In this document: positions 44,801 through 56,464 of the stretch, one piece after another
How the letters are laid out: every line of letters begins with the position of its first letter
Position numbering within the stretch: position 1 is the stretch's first letter
NCBI RefSeq assembly: GCF_910592395.1
Contig: NC_088321.1
Span: 8,248,001-8,308,000 of the forward strand
DNA from: Lineus longissimus
Lineage: Eukaryota > Nemertea > Pilidiophora > Heteronemertea > Lineidae
Reading direction: 5' to 3'
Length of the DNA: 60,000 nt
Made by a program: the position numbers and the translations under genes
The notes under the pieces: model-generated
What the model was told of the DNA's origin: nothing
The model's input: only the letters and a program-made list of their open reading frames with translations
Databases searched by the model: none

Positions 44801-45837
44801 AAGAACACCAGGGTTTTCTGAATCAGCTGCAGAACTCTACAGAAGAGGCTGGAGGGAGGGAACTGAGGCTGCTTACGACTCAGGTTGGAAAAAGTGGACT
44901 GGCTGGTGTGTCGGACGGGATATTAATCCATTTCAGGCCACTGTGGCAAATATAGGCAATTTCCTGTCGTCAGAGTATGAGACAGGAAGGGAATATAACA
45001 CAGTAAATGGCTACAGATCAGCCATCTCGGCGAGACACCTGGAAATAGACGGTCACAAGACGGGACAACACCCTGACATTGTGAGACTGATGCATCGGGT
45101 CTTTGCAGACCACCGGTACCACGATATATGGAGACCTGGGCGGTGAACGTTGTCCTCACAGCAATAAATTTACTGGGGTGCAATCGGACCATGAACATCA
45201 AAGATTTATCTGCCAAACTAGCAATGCTTATGGCACTGACAAGTGCATGCAGGTGCTCAGAATTACTGAATAAAATAAAAATTATCAACAAAGCCAGGGA
45301 GGGTAAGAATGTGGTCTTCCAACTGGATTCTGTGACAAAGACCTCACGACCATGAAAACCATTGTTGAAATTGACATTCGTACCATAATATGACACAAAT
45401 GACAAACTAGATGTTGTGCAGTGCTTGGAATCGCATGAGACTAGGATAGAAAATGGTGCATCACAGCCGAACAGAAACAGTGTCTGTTCCTGGCTATGGT
45501 AAAACCACACCGCCCAGTAGCAAAATGCACAATAGCAAGATGGTTACAGTTCATCATGACAAAAGCGGGCATTGACACGGACAAATACAAAGCCCATTCG
45601 ACTAGGGCGGCGACCACGACCAAAGCCAAAATTCAAGGCTTGTCAGTGGAGCAAATTATAAAGAAAGCGGACTGGTCAAGGGCAAGCACATTTGGCAGAT
45701 TTTATGACAAAGAGATTGGATCGCAGGCCCAAAAAAATGCCAGTTCCAAGATAAAGTATTGGAATGGATGTAGGTTAGCTTTGAACATTCAATTATTACA
45801 TCTATTGACGGTTTATGAAATTAAATTTAAAATTTGA
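44778..45837 (+). pseudogene. DIRS tyrosine recombinase
   Basis: The N-terminal SAM-like part (44778-45146) has AAELYRRGWREGTEAAYDSGW, NPFQATVANIGNFLSSEY and VNGYRSAISA. The next frame (45128-45352) has LSAKLAMLMALTSACRCSEL with the first catalytic Arg. The third (45496-45820) has KAHSTRAATT (His-x-x-Arg) and ADWSRASTFGRFYDK (Trp and nucleophile Tyr). All catalytic positions are recognisable, but they are spread over three frames, so the enzyme is not made. The recombinase would insert circular DIRS cDNA. Confidence 0.8.
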
Positions 45838-45905
45838 TAAGTGTGCGAAGCACACGAAATGAAATTCTGATTTAATGAGTAAACCTAAATAGATGTAATA
45901 ATCCC
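45785..45905. repeat. DIRS terminal-type inverted repeat, copy 1
   Basis: Self-complementary block: ATTATTACATCTATT at the left is mirrored by AATAGATGTAATAAT at the right, around GTGTGCGAAGCACAC. The recombinase ORF ends inside it. Confidence 0.7.
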
Positions 45906-46604
45906 ACCTTCCCTACCCATATTGAGATTGAAACATCCTTTCTCACTTTATCTTTACAGTTAGATCTGGATAACACATCTGAGACAACAACCACGGGAGA
46001 AGGACAATGTGAATTCGGCAAGGACTGGTTATGACACTTGCGGAAAAATCAGACGTTCATTTTAAGAGACAACGGTCTCACATGAAGTCAGGTTGGACTA
46101 AGTTCAGTTATTAAGGCGATTCATTAGCCGAAGAAGAGACGAGCAGTCTGGTGAAGTTCAGTTCAGTTGATTTATTTGGACATGAGGCGATTAGCCGAAG
46201 GAGGACAGCAGTCCTGTAGAGATTTTAAGTTAAATTTAGTTATTGACACGCAGGAACGGCAGTAACCTTAATAGCCAGTGGGCTGGTTATCTTATGTTAT
46301 TTACTTCATTTGTTGAACTTTGAAAAAAAGAAGAAGATTGTTTATCAGTTTGTACTTCTATAACCTGTATATATCTTAAAACTAGCAACTCATAAGGGGT
46401 GGACGGGGCGGTTATGAGAACCTAGTATGTTTTTTGAGTAAACTTGTTGGTCCAATCATGATTGAAGACATGATTGGGTCTATTAGCTAGGTTTGTAATT
46501 GCAGCGGACTCCAAATAAGGATGGGATAAGAGGAAAATGCAGATTCGTTGTCGGTTGAGACCGGAACGAAGTTTCAGCTGACCTGTTGAATTCTGGAGCG
46601 AAAT

Positions 46605-46690
46605 TCAATTATTACATCTATTAAGGTTTACTCATTAAATTATAATTTCATTTCGTGTGCTTCGCACATTTATGAAATTTCAAATTGTGG
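46605..46690. repeat. DIRS terminal-type repeat, copy 2
   Basis: Repeats the left half of 45785-45905, ATTCAATTATTACATCTATT then GTTTACTCATTAAAT, and GTGTGCTTCGCACA. Opposed halves of the two blocks are inverted relative to each other. Together they look like the internal complementary region and right terminal repeat of DIRS. Confidence 0.6.
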
Positions 46691-46939
46691 ATGGTCGCTG
46701 GTGGTTTACCAATGGTATCGAATTAAATCAGAGGCGATTCCATAAATGGGGCATTGGTCCAATCGATTATTGATAAGCAGATCGCTCGATATGTATTCTT
46801 GTCCTTAGAGGTCCTACATGTATAGGTAGGCCCGATGTCTGTCAGATATCTCTGCTGTCGTATGTAAAAGCATAGTTTTATGCAAATCTCATTACCAAGT
46901 TGTGGCTTAACATGGGTATGTCATTGATTACCTATGACT

Positions 46940-47060
46940 TTTTCGAAACGTACTTCACAGGCAAAGGCTATATAAAAAACCTCATTCAGAGGCCATGGCT
47001 ATACAGGAACCACAGTCAGAGCTCATGTATATGTGGAAACCTCATCACACGTATTAACAG
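46940..47060. repeat. Short run of the ~37-bp CATGGC minisatellite
   Basis: GAAACCTCAT..CAGAGGCCATGGCTATACAGGAACC-type units, about three copies, matching the longer array at 48935-49290. Confidence 0.55.
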
Positions 47061-47999
47061 GCTATGGTGGTGCATCTTTTTCTATTTCAGGGAAGCATGT
47101 TTTGCTGAATCTACTATGTCTCATAACTAACATTGGGTCTCGAAGGATTGTATATATTATCCGATAAGATTTTGCGAGTTGACAGCCATTTTTAATAGTG
47201 CCATTTTGTTTTAATGATCCGAGCTCCCATTGCAATATATTCAAGGTGTTTTGCTTTATCAAAGGCAAATAACCATGACCAAGTGCAAAACCCCTCTCGA
47301 GGCTATCAATAGTGGTGGTATCGTCACAAAATGTACAGTTGTACTTTGTGCCCCTAATTAAACTTTTGAGAAAGCAAACATTTTCATTCATTGGTATACA
47401 CACAACTTTATTGTTCACAGACACTAAAGGGGAATTTTAGGTCTAAAATTGCCAAGTTGCAGCTGATATTACCAAAATATCTCAGCAATCAGCTTACCGA
47501 AGGCAATGAGCAGATTCATTATTCTATGCTTAACAAAAAATTAAAAAGAAATGAGCGCACAGAAGACAAACGTTTACTTACCATGTACAACCATGTACAG
47601 GCTCAAGTGTGATTTGAGAAATATTCAGCAAGACTAGTATAATCCAAAATTACTCAATGTGGTCTTATTGATGATTTGGAAATAAAAGAGTTATGGATAT
47701 GATCGATTTCTGCTCAAAGGAATGGTTGAAATATACATTTGCCAGTCGGCTTGAAAACCGTAAAGCTTTAAGGGTTATACGAGAAATGTGACAAGATATA
47801 GACACAATGATTGCTGGTTGTTTCTTAGCACTCCCTAAAGGGCTTTTTATGGATTTTGAGCCCTTAAACATACTGTATCATAGTAAACATGGTAAAGGAG
47901 CCGTGTGAGTGTTTGGGTCATGGGCCGGGGGCGGGGGATTTCTTTTAATCACATCTTTTAAAGTAATACTTCGTCTATTCCACAAACAACTGGTTCTGG

Positions 48000-48262
48000 G
48001 GTTGAATTTACAGCAGCCATTCGCATGTGTTGTTGTTCCGACTACAGCCACTGTTTATTCCCACGGAAGATCGCTGGGAACTGGACTACAAGGGTTAGGT
48101 CTAGTGAGAGGCATCCAAACACCTATTCCCTTGATTATAGCTCAGGCCAGGAGATGTATTATCGCTACACGAACAATTATTCAAAATGGGAATGCTTTTT
48201 TAAAGGCGGCTGCTGTGAAGAGATAATTTACAAGAGGCACAAAGTAGCTTGCTACAGTTAAC
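48000..48262 (+). other. Possible Cys-rich exon
   Basis: After an acceptor-like AATTTACAG at about 48013 the frame stays open to TAA at 48259-48261. It carries MCCCSDYSHC near the start and KWECFFKGGCCEEIIYKRH near the end, a dense Cys pattern with conserved-looking Trp and Tyr. This suits an extracellular or secreted-protein terminal exon. No family is assigned, and no neighbouring exon was found. The overlapping frame at 47909-48226 is less convincing. Poly-G at 48331-48345 lies just beyond. Confidence 0.3.
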
Positions 48263-48269
48263 AGAGGAA

Positions 48270-48930
48270 AATCTCGCCAAAGATCCTCATAAAATCACCG
48301 CGAGTAGAATCAATTTGGAGCTTCGTTGGGGGGGGGGGGGGGGGGCTAAAGTATAGTATGCCAGCAAACTGTGGCAGCACTGGGACGCTGACTGAGAACT
48401 GCCGACTTTCCCGAATGTTCGTCATTCAGATAATCCAACCTGCAATTGAAATTGCCAGTTCTCTTGCAGCGACCATATTGATCGCTGAACTTCTGATGGA
48501 TTAAGTACTGCCTTATGTGTCATCAAGGATGCGATACAGGATATATTTGGAAACATGTGGAATTTGGAGGCCAGTAATTGAATCGAGTTCAGGCTTTTTA
48601 GTCTAAATATATTATACACCGATCTTTGGACGCTCTCTCTCGATGTTCACTCAACGGTGTCTGCATATAATGCCTCGCTTTCGATTCGTGCATGGGGGAA
48701 ATGGGAAGATCCAAATGCACATCACGAACATTCATGTGACCTCGGCCCCGGCCTTACTCGAGAATATATATTAGACCTGTCAATGACAAATAGCACCCAT
48801 GTCTCCTTCTCTGCATGATAAGTGGTTATTTGTGCATGAATGGGCAATTCCCTGCCCTTGACCACTCACTAATCTGGTGCTATCGTTCAGTTGTTATGAA
48901 ATGGTGCTTCTAGATAATCTCTAGGCCGCA
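48270..48930. other. Intergenic DNA, no supported gene
   Basis: G run at about 48330; otherwise nothing supported. Confidence 0.4.
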
Positions 48931-48934
48931 TGGT

Positions 48935-49290
48935 CTCATGGAAAAGTCATTAACAGGCTGTCATGGCATTATGTAAGCCTCATTCGATCCCATTTCTTTA
49001 TAACGGAAACTATACTCACATGCCATCGCTTTTTGGGAACAACATTCACGGGCGACGGTTTTATACAAATCACATTCACTAGCAATTGTTTTATAGAAAC
49101 TTCATTTCGCAGGCCATAGTCATGGCTGTATTGAAAATATTCACAGACCATGGCTCTATGGAAACCTCATTTATAGGCCTTGGTTAAATGATAACCTTTA
49201 TACAAACCAATGCTTTCTGGAAGCCTCATTTACAGACCATGGTTTCATGGAAATCGCACCATTTACATGTACAGGCCATGGCTTGAAAAC
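48935..49290. repeat. Diverged ~37-bp minisatellite
   Basis: About nine degenerate units of the form CATGG(T/C)TTTATGGAAACCTCATT(C/T)ACAGGC. The shorter array at 46940-47060 belongs to the same family. Confidence 0.65.
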
Positions 49291-49429
49291 TTCAAAATCA
49301 ATGGCAATATGGGAACCACTATAATAATAACGCGATCAGACACCTTCGGCAATAACTGGATAAATTTAGGCTTTGGCAGTTTAAACCTGGGGGACCTTGG
49401 AGTTTCCGTGATTTTGCGCTAGATGACCT

Positions 49430-50085
49430 TTGACCAGTTATGTCTCAGACCTTTGACAGTGCTTATTTGGAGCAAACCTGGTTATCACCCAATATGGTGA
49501 TGCGGGCCATAGATCTGGTAGGAAATGTTCATTAATGCACTCATTCCATTTTAGACCCCAGTATTGTGACCTTTTCAAAATATTGATGCCTCGATCGGTG
49601 GCAAGTCCGGGTGCAACCTACACGTCACACGTATATCAAGCTTATTGGCGATAAGGCCATCGACCTTGGAGAATAAGTGGAACACACAGCCGGCAAACAA
49701 ACAGAAAGAAAAATGGCCAAAAAAACATTTAGTATGGATAGTGTACCCCCCCCCCCCCCTCCCGTACGACGGTCCTCTAGGTACTCTCTTCCCCCCCCCC
49801 CCCCACCCCCACCCCCACCCACCCACGCCCTCCTCCCAGGCCCTTCAATTACCTTTGGGCCAATCGGAAGGACATTGAACTGGCAATCTAATGATCAGTG
49901 ACTATGCAACTTCGATATTCGTATATATTCTTTGAACCATTAGCGTCGATTCATATTGCAAAACACTTTCGACACTAACTACCGGCACATTACTATAACC
50001 CGGAATTCCGCGGATTTCCCCGGATTTACGCACATTACGGAACCAAGCTCTTTTCCGAAATTCCTGGGACATTATTGCACACACG
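49430..50085. other. Intergenic DNA with C-tracts
   Basis: C-rich runs at 49745-49760 and 49790-49830 create long Pro/Gly ORFs on both strands, which are artefacts of composition. Confidence 0.5.
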
Positions 50086-50087
50086 CG

Positions 50088-50555
50088 GTAGGGCTGTATT
50101 CGTTGTCACAGGCGATTGAGAGATTGCGCAGAGGCGAGTGAGAAATACATGCTGCGCGACAGGGCTGTATTCGTTGTCACAGGCGATTGAGAGATTGCAC
50201 AGAGGCGAGTGAAAAATACATGCTGCGCGGCAGGGCTGTATTCGTTGTCACAGGCGATTGAGAGATTGCACACATGCGAGTTGGAAATACATGCTGCGCA
50301 GCAGGGCTGTATTCATTGTCACAGGCGATTGAGAGATTGCACACATGCGAGTTGGAAATACATGCTGCGCGGCAGGGCTGTATTCGTTGTCACAGGCGAT
50401 TGAGAGATTGCACAGAGGCGAGTGAGAAATACATGCTGCGCGCGGCAGGGCTGTATTCGTTGTCACAGGCGATTGAAAGATTGCACACATGCGAGTTGGA
50501 AATACATGCTGCGCGGTAGGGCTGTATTCGATGTCGTAGGCGAGTGAGAGACCTC
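50088..50555. repeat. 71-bp minisatellite, about 6.5 copies
   Basis: GGGCTGTATTCGTTGTCACA starts at 50091, 50162, 50233, 50304, 50375, 50448 and 50519 (spacing 71, 71, 71, 71, 73, 71). Each unit has one of two endings: CAGAGGCGAGTGAGAAATAC (copies 1, 2, 5) or CACATGCGAGTTGGAAATAC (copies 3, 4, 6). The overlapping ORFs on both strands are the repeat read in frame. Confidence 0.9.
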
Positions 50556-50639
50556 TCCTCATGATCCTCGCATCATGAATGATAGTACACCTGTACAGTG
50601 TGTACATCAGGCCTACGGTACGTATAGTGTGTGGTGTGT

Positions 50640-52955
50640 ACCTCGGTGTCTACTGTACTAGTGGTTGTTGCTGCACTACACTATGTTGTTGTAATGCCAC
50701 TTATAGAACCCGGGGGCCTTGGACGGCCAGTGAAGTCTCTTCCATGTAGATAAACACAGGTGGGGACAGCTAGGAAGGTCGGAGCTGAGAAATGAATGCT
50801 ACGCGCCACACTCAAGTCGCATTTCGGTCTCATGGCATTTTTGGCGGCTTTTAACTCTTTGAGATCGCATCACTTTTTTTCTGTCGCAATACCAGGAACG
50901 TGCGACTTTTCACCCCTCACCGAATTCCGAAATAATTGGCAGAACTAGACATTCCACTAGCCACAAAAAGTCATAAAAACAACACAGAAAATTAGAACTC
51001 CCTAGCAACTAACTGCATAATAAATCATTGTCTAAGGCATCCCAAACTTCATGGGCTTTAAATCTCAATAGCATTCCGCGAAGTTAATATTTATAGCTCA
51101 CAAGGTCATTTGCATAAGATATTGATCTAGTCACTTGACAGTCGGACATCGACACTTATTTCTACGCATTTGAGCTTATTTCAAAGTCAATTATCTTTGA
51201 CCGTGCATTGTTTTTAGCATGAATGATACCATAGAGTCAGAGAGAGAAATATTCAGAACAATTATGTAGTATTTCCAACACTCGGACATTGCCAGATTGA
51301 ATCTAACTGCCCTAGTTAGAAAGCCTGAATCCATTACGAAACCGCATGTTTGTCTGACATTGCCTGTAATTCAGCGATGGGGAAATAGAGGGCAGCAGCT
51401 GCAGTGACCTCATCATCGCGGAATGCTGTTGACCTGACATTTTGACAGAAATCGTTTTCTAGCTATTACCACCATATACACCAACCATCACCCGACCATA
51501 GTAAAAAAAAGCTGTTAGTAATCTAGAATGATGGTCGATGTATCTCGGATCGATTCCAGACAGTGAGCTGAGCACAGCTAAACCGTGTGTAAAAAGTAGT
51601 GTATGCAAACGGCATGGGTCGTTCAACGTTACTGGTGCCTGATTTACCCAAACGACTTATGCCGTTCAACGGTCTCAAAGAGTTAATATAAAATGAAATG
51701 CGCGAAGTATGTATTTAGAACTGCATAGGCTTCCCGTACAGGTTCTTGGCTTCCCATACAGGCCGTCTGCAGTCACAATCCCTGATCCATTCCGTAATCC
51801 GCGGAATTCCGTGTTTTAGTAATGCCGACGAACTACATGTACCTCCTAATACTTCTCATACTAGAAATCATATCATTGTCTAAGACAATCGTGGTGCAGA
51901 CTTAGTTTAGTTTAGCTTATTCGTGGCTACATGTATACAGCAATAACATAATCGATACAGTGAATAAAATGCACTTGTGAAAAGCATACATTGGTAAAAA
52001 TGCATGCACCAACGGTAACCATACAGGTCATAATGACCTTTTCAATGGCACCAAGAAAGAGGGGCGACAGAACGGATTTTCCTAATGATGACGACTTGTG
52101 CATCAGCTAGGTGGGTCGGCAATCGAAGGAACGAGTTCAAGAGGTAAACAATGCCATAACTTTGGAGTTCAAATAAAATAAGACGCACCGAACGTGCAAC
52201 AATCGTGCATGGAGGTCAACTCGGTACGACAGGGGAAGCAGAGGCAGCACTCGCGAACGTTCTACATATTAAGGTATGTCCGGACCTAGAATGTACCATG
52301 GAGGTATTATTACCTCCATGAATGTACCGTGTCACTCTCCGCTGCACTACACGCTAAACGTCTCCCACACGAGTGTCAAATATTTGCGCAGCGAATCCCA
52401 GCCTAGGCAACTTGATTTTTTCTGCATTTCTTACTTGTCTTCAATCATAAATCAGTCTTAAATCAATGACATTGTGGATGTCAACATCTTTATCTTATCT
52501 ATATATATATATATCATTGTATTATTTCAGAACGCGCTATCTTCCAATACACACACTCATGTATAGGGCGAAATACGATCAAATTTTATTGTTTGATTTT
52601 GATATGCCATTGACTTTACACCAAATATACATTGTACTTGCGTCTTAAATACAATACTGCATCCACTCACCAATAAGATCCCGAGCCCGACAATACCCGA
52701 TTTGTACCACCGCCTTGATGGGTAGAGTCTAAACAGCCTAACACAATAGTAGGCCTTTCACAGCCATAAAAGGGGTGGGATCTCTATTCAAGAGTTAACA
52801 ACGTAATCGTCATGAATAGTCAAGACTCTACAGAGGAGCTTTTCATATTACAATTAAAGACCAATAACGCCATCGATCGAGGCGAATGGCACCAGAGTCT
52901 ACAGGACTGTAACTGAACTGATTTTGAAGTTAAGTGGTGTAAAGGAAAGACGGCA
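50640..52955. other. Intergenic DNA, no supported gene
   Basis: AT-rich; TA microsatellite at ~52498-52513. Nothing else supported. Confidence 0.4.
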
Positions 52956-52959
52956 ACCT

Positions 52960-54320
52960 GGCAGCCATATTGGATATTGTGTCAGGTCATACATCTATAG
53001 GAAAGCTCCCCTACACTAGGCCATGACATCACAGAAATGTCAGGCGTGTCACTCACTCAGTTCTGGAGTTATGGGGCAGAACGCGAAAACAAAGATGGCG
53101 GTCTGGTGGCCATGTTCGACTTTGGATCGGGTCCAAAATCGATAGAGAACCTCCCCTACACTAGGATATCACACCACATAATTTTCATGTATGTAGCTCA
53201 ACCGCTTCTTGAGTTGTGGGTCGGAATGCCAGAGTAAAAGATGGCGGCCTGGCGGCCATGATAGCCCAAAATCGATAGCGAACCTTCCCTACACTAGGTC
53301 ATCACACCACAGGAGTTTTAGGTCTGTCATTCACTTGGTTCTTTAGTTATTGGACGGAATGCCTAAAACCAAGTTGGTGGCCTGGTGGCATTTTGAACTG
53401 GGAAATGGAGTCAGAAAGGGTTAAAGTGACTTGCAAATGAATGAAAAGGAGTCAGAAAGGGTTAACGTGACTTGTAGCTGAATCGGGAGCCAGCATTTGA
53501 ATAGGGAAATGGACTTATAGAGGGTTAAAAGGAGTTAAGACGAATAAGGAACTGGCATTTTGAACCGGGAAATGGAGTCAGAAAGGGTTAAAGTGACTTG
53601 CAAATGAATCAAATGGAGTCAGAAAGGGTCAAAGTGACTTGTAGCTGAATCGGGAGCCAGCATTTGAATAGGGAAATTGACTTATAGAGGGTTAAAATGA
53701 GTTGAGACGAATAAGGAACTGGCATTTTGAACTGGGAAATGTGTCAGAAAGGGTTAAAGTCACTGATAGTTGAATCGGGAGCTTGGTAGGAAAGGGTTAA
53801 AACCCCCAAGTTGAGTTATCGGACTTTGGAGGGTTAATATTTGAAAGAAATTTGAATTGGGAACTGGGAAATGCTTAGCCCATTTCCTATTTCCTTATTC
53901 GTACCCAACTGCGAACTGGGAACTGGGAACTGGGAACTGGGAGCCAACTTCACAGGCCCGTTATGGGGCAGAATACAAAAACAAAGATGGCAGCCCGGCG
54001 GGTATCTTCGATTTTGGTTCGGGATAGAAATTAGATATCAGTGAAGCCACCTGTTCTTGAGTTATAGTCCGGAATGGGAAATCCGAATGGCCTCCGGGCG
54101 GCCATGTTGAATTTCGGAGCACGACCAAAATCGATAGGGAACCTCTCCCTATCCACCCCATTACACAAAAGAAAAGAGCAGAATGCGAAAATCTAAGATG
54201 GCGGCTGGCGGCCATATTGGATTTTGAAACGCGCCCAATATCAATAGGGACCCTCTGACACATTAGGCCTACTCACCCCCTAAAGATTTTACGTCAGCCG
54301 AACATGGGGTTCTTGAGTTA
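52960..54320. repeat. Satellite with AAGATGGCGGCCTGGCGGCC motif
   Basis: Units of about 140 bp recur with AAGATGGCGGC(C)TGGCGGCCATGTTGGA, then AAAATCGATAG(A/G)GAACCT(C/T)CCCTACACTAGG, then TTCTTGAGTTATGGG(T/C)CGGAATGC. Clear copies of the GGCGGCCAT core lie near 53095, 53240, 53380 (variant), 53990, 54095 and 54200. The array is split by the different repeat at 53390-53960. Confidence 0.75.
53390..53960. repeat. Inserted tandem repeat with AGTCAGAAAGGGTTAAAGTGACTT
   Basis: A ~155-bp unit (GGCATTTTGAACTGGGAAATG, AGTCAGAAAGGGTTAAAGTG, GTAGCTGAATCGGGAGC) occurs about three times, then ends in a heptamer run of GGGAACT at ~53910-53945. It interrupts the GGCGGCC satellite. Confidence 0.75.
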
Positions 54321-54339
54321 TAGTCCGGAATTCAGTAGT

Positions 54340-54470
54340 GTGGTGTGGGCCGGAAGCGAATTTTTTTCCTACGAGGTTTTTGCATATGGCGCATGCGCAC
54401 TTGGCGTTTGAACTTGCGCCATGGGTGACTTGTTCATTTCACCGTGAATTCGAATTGTAGTCCGCAATAT
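54340..54470 (+). promoter_or_regulatory. Promoter-like region upstream of the MULE/SWIM gene
   Basis: Contains GGGCCGGAAGCG (ETS-type site) and, ~60 bp later, GGCGCATGCGCAC (NRF-1-type palindrome). The pair is typical of constitutive promoters in deuterostome animals. The region lies about 600 bp before the first recognised exon of the MULE/SWIM gene. A GTAGGT donor-like site at about 54492 could end a first exon. No TATA box is evident. The link to the downstream gene is inferred. Confidence 0.4.
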
Positions 54471-55080
54471 GTCGATAAAGTGCTTTTGTTGGTAGGTATC
54501 TAGTTATTGCGAGTGATATTCATTTAGTTGTCGTATTTCTGCATCTATTTTTGTAGTTTTAAAGGTTGATGCTTCTGAAGTCACACTAGAAATCTTGATT
54601 TTAATCGATTTTTTTTTCGTACTTAGATAAGTGAAGCGCTTAGGAAAATTATACACGCCTAGGCCAATCATGCCCATTGTATGTACGAAAAAACATGAAC
54701 ATTGCACTCGTTCAATTTGGATTGTGTCCTTAATCATTGCACTTGACCATTGTGTCGGTGTCAATAATACTATAGAAGCTTTTAATGCATGTAAGCACCC
54801 TGATGCTGCATGCCAACAAAATTAAGCTTTTCCCAATGATTATATCTTAAGAAAACACATAATAGTACAATGGAAGTTTTGTTGATGACGCCCAACACAA
54901 TTAATAGCCCTTTTCACATATTAAAGATTGAAATTGTATTGTCCGCTTCATTTGTTATGGCCAGCATTGCAGCAAATAAGCTGTAACAAAGACAACCAGT
55001 GAACAAAAGACTGCTGTCACAAGCGAAAAATACCACATTTTGTGTGTGAATCAAACTTATCTCTTGCAAATTCTTTTCAG

Positions 55081-55293
55081 ACTGTCCTTCCTACAAACTA
55101 TGATCATCATATCTGCCACTTTGAAGCCAAGGAGGGAAAAGAATCATTTGAAGTCACTCTAAGGTTAAAATTGTCTACTGAAGAAGAAGCATGAAAATGA
55201 TTGTCAGACTTCCAGGAATCAAGCTTTACTACATTAAGGAAAGCACAAACATATCCAAATATTGCTGAAAAGCATGGAAAGATTGAATTTTAG
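55081..55293 (+). pseudogene. MULE/SWIM gene exon A
   Basis: The acceptor CTTTTCAG opens a phase 0 frame (TVLPTNYDHHICHFEAKEG). It is open except for two TGA codons, at 55192-55194 and 55198-55200 in EEEA*K*LSDFQ, and ends with TAG at 55291-55293 directly before a GTGTGT donor. The next exon also starts in phase 0. No domain is assigned. An upstream start exon was not found. Confidence 0.5.
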
Positions 55294-55681
55294 GTGTGTG
55301 GCCAATGTTCTAAAAATTCTGGTAACTGCTTATAATGGCTGTATCACTAATGATTACTTTGCGCAAAGCCTAAGCATGTTGTTGCTGATTAGTTAATGGA
55401 GGCTTAATCCAACATAAGCACTCCACTGTCATTTGTTCTGTCCTTCACACACTCAAGAATTGTGAACAGAACACAATGGAGGGACCAGTTTAGCCTCAAT
55501 CTGCCTTAATCAGAATAATTTTTCAGCTTCTAATATTGCCCAAGCAGTCAAGACACATTGAGTTTAAGTTTCTTGCTTATATGTTTTGCAAAATCATCTA
55601 TTTTGGTTCAAAGAGCTGGTAAATAGATGATCGTTTTTGTGATTGAACTTTGAAATATTCTTTCTTCGCAAATACTTTCAG

Positions 55682-55836
55682 GTTGATCTAAGATGCCAGC
55701 ACAACACGATTCCACGGTCAGAAACCGCAGCTAATCGAAGAGGTAACAAGAATACCACCTGCAAAGCCAAGCTACAGGTGTCCATTCTGAAATTTAAAGA
55801 AGCCTCACTGTGTCAGAACAAAAAAAAGAATAGAAG
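55682..55836 (+). pseudogene. MULE/SWIM gene exon B (zinc-binding module, first half)
   Basis: Follows the acceptor TACTTTCAG, phase 0 start, phase 2 end at a GTGGGT donor. It encodes RCQHNTIPRS..RRGNKNTTCKAKL, the Cys pairs of a FLYWCH/FAR1-like DNA-binding module. Confidence 0.55.
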
Positions 55837-56061
55837 GTGGGTTTTACAAAGATGAAATCAAATTGATCGATAAAGAAAACTTGACAGTTACTGTGGAAAT
55901 GATGAAACTGATTCCAGGACCATACTTCACCATTTTAAAATCCAGGACCAAGAACTTACATGTAGATGTCTACACCACCACAATATGCACACGTTAAATT
56001 TACCTCCATGAACTGTCATACTTGTATTTAAGTGACCAATAATGAAATTTCCACACTTCAG

Positions 56062-56328
56062 GTCTGTGGATCCACATCCTCGTGATGAACGTCTCATTGT
56101 GACCCTTCATCATTGTCACAACCATCCTATCATAGCCGCGGATGATTTTCGTTACAGAGATGTGTCACAGGAGGTGAAAGATAAACTACTTGAACTATAC
56201 AAGCAATGTTATACACCCTCAAAAGCACTTGAGCTTCATAAGTTCGATTTACAGATCGAACATGGTGATGATTACATTATAAAAAGTGGTGACAGAGCAA
56301 TTTGTCCGGACCTTCAGTTTTGTTACAG
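56062..56328 (+). pseudogene. MULE/SWIM gene exon C (zinc-binding module, second half)
   Basis: The phase matches exon B exactly (two plus one bases form an Arg codon). It supplies LIVTLHHCHNHPI, the H.H end of the module. It is open throughout to a GTAAGC donor after CYR in phase 2. Confidence 0.6.
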
Positions 56329-56464
56329 GTAAGCTCAGAATGAAGTACAGGGTGTCACAAAAAGAATATCAGTAAATGATTGATGGTATCTAATTCTAAG
56401 GCATTTAAGGGGGTAGATATTTAAAGGCTAAGAAATATTTTCATGATCACCTTTTGTCTTTCAG

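Larger units (their letters stand above)
41500..46690 (+). mobile_element. Decayed DIRS-like tyrosine-recombinase retrotransposon
   Basis: Order of parts: residual gag-like sequence, RT (41796-42790), an inserted Harbinger-like element (42785-43995), RNase H and connecting region (43997-44800), tyrosine recombinase (44778-45820), then a terminal region with inverted repeats (45785-45905 and 46605-46690). DIRS elements integrate with a tyrosine recombinase rather than a DDE integrase and make no target duplications. Several frameshifts and stops show it is inactive. The left inverted terminal repeat was not found; the LINE fragment ends right next to it. Confidence 0.8.

Noticed and set aside
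49575-49901. Gly- and Pro-rich ORFs on both strands
   Set aside because: Caused by C runs; no codon structure beyond the homopolymers.
50088-50555. CRISPR array
   Set aside because: The whole 71-bp unit is repeated with no unique spacers, and the window is eukaryotic.
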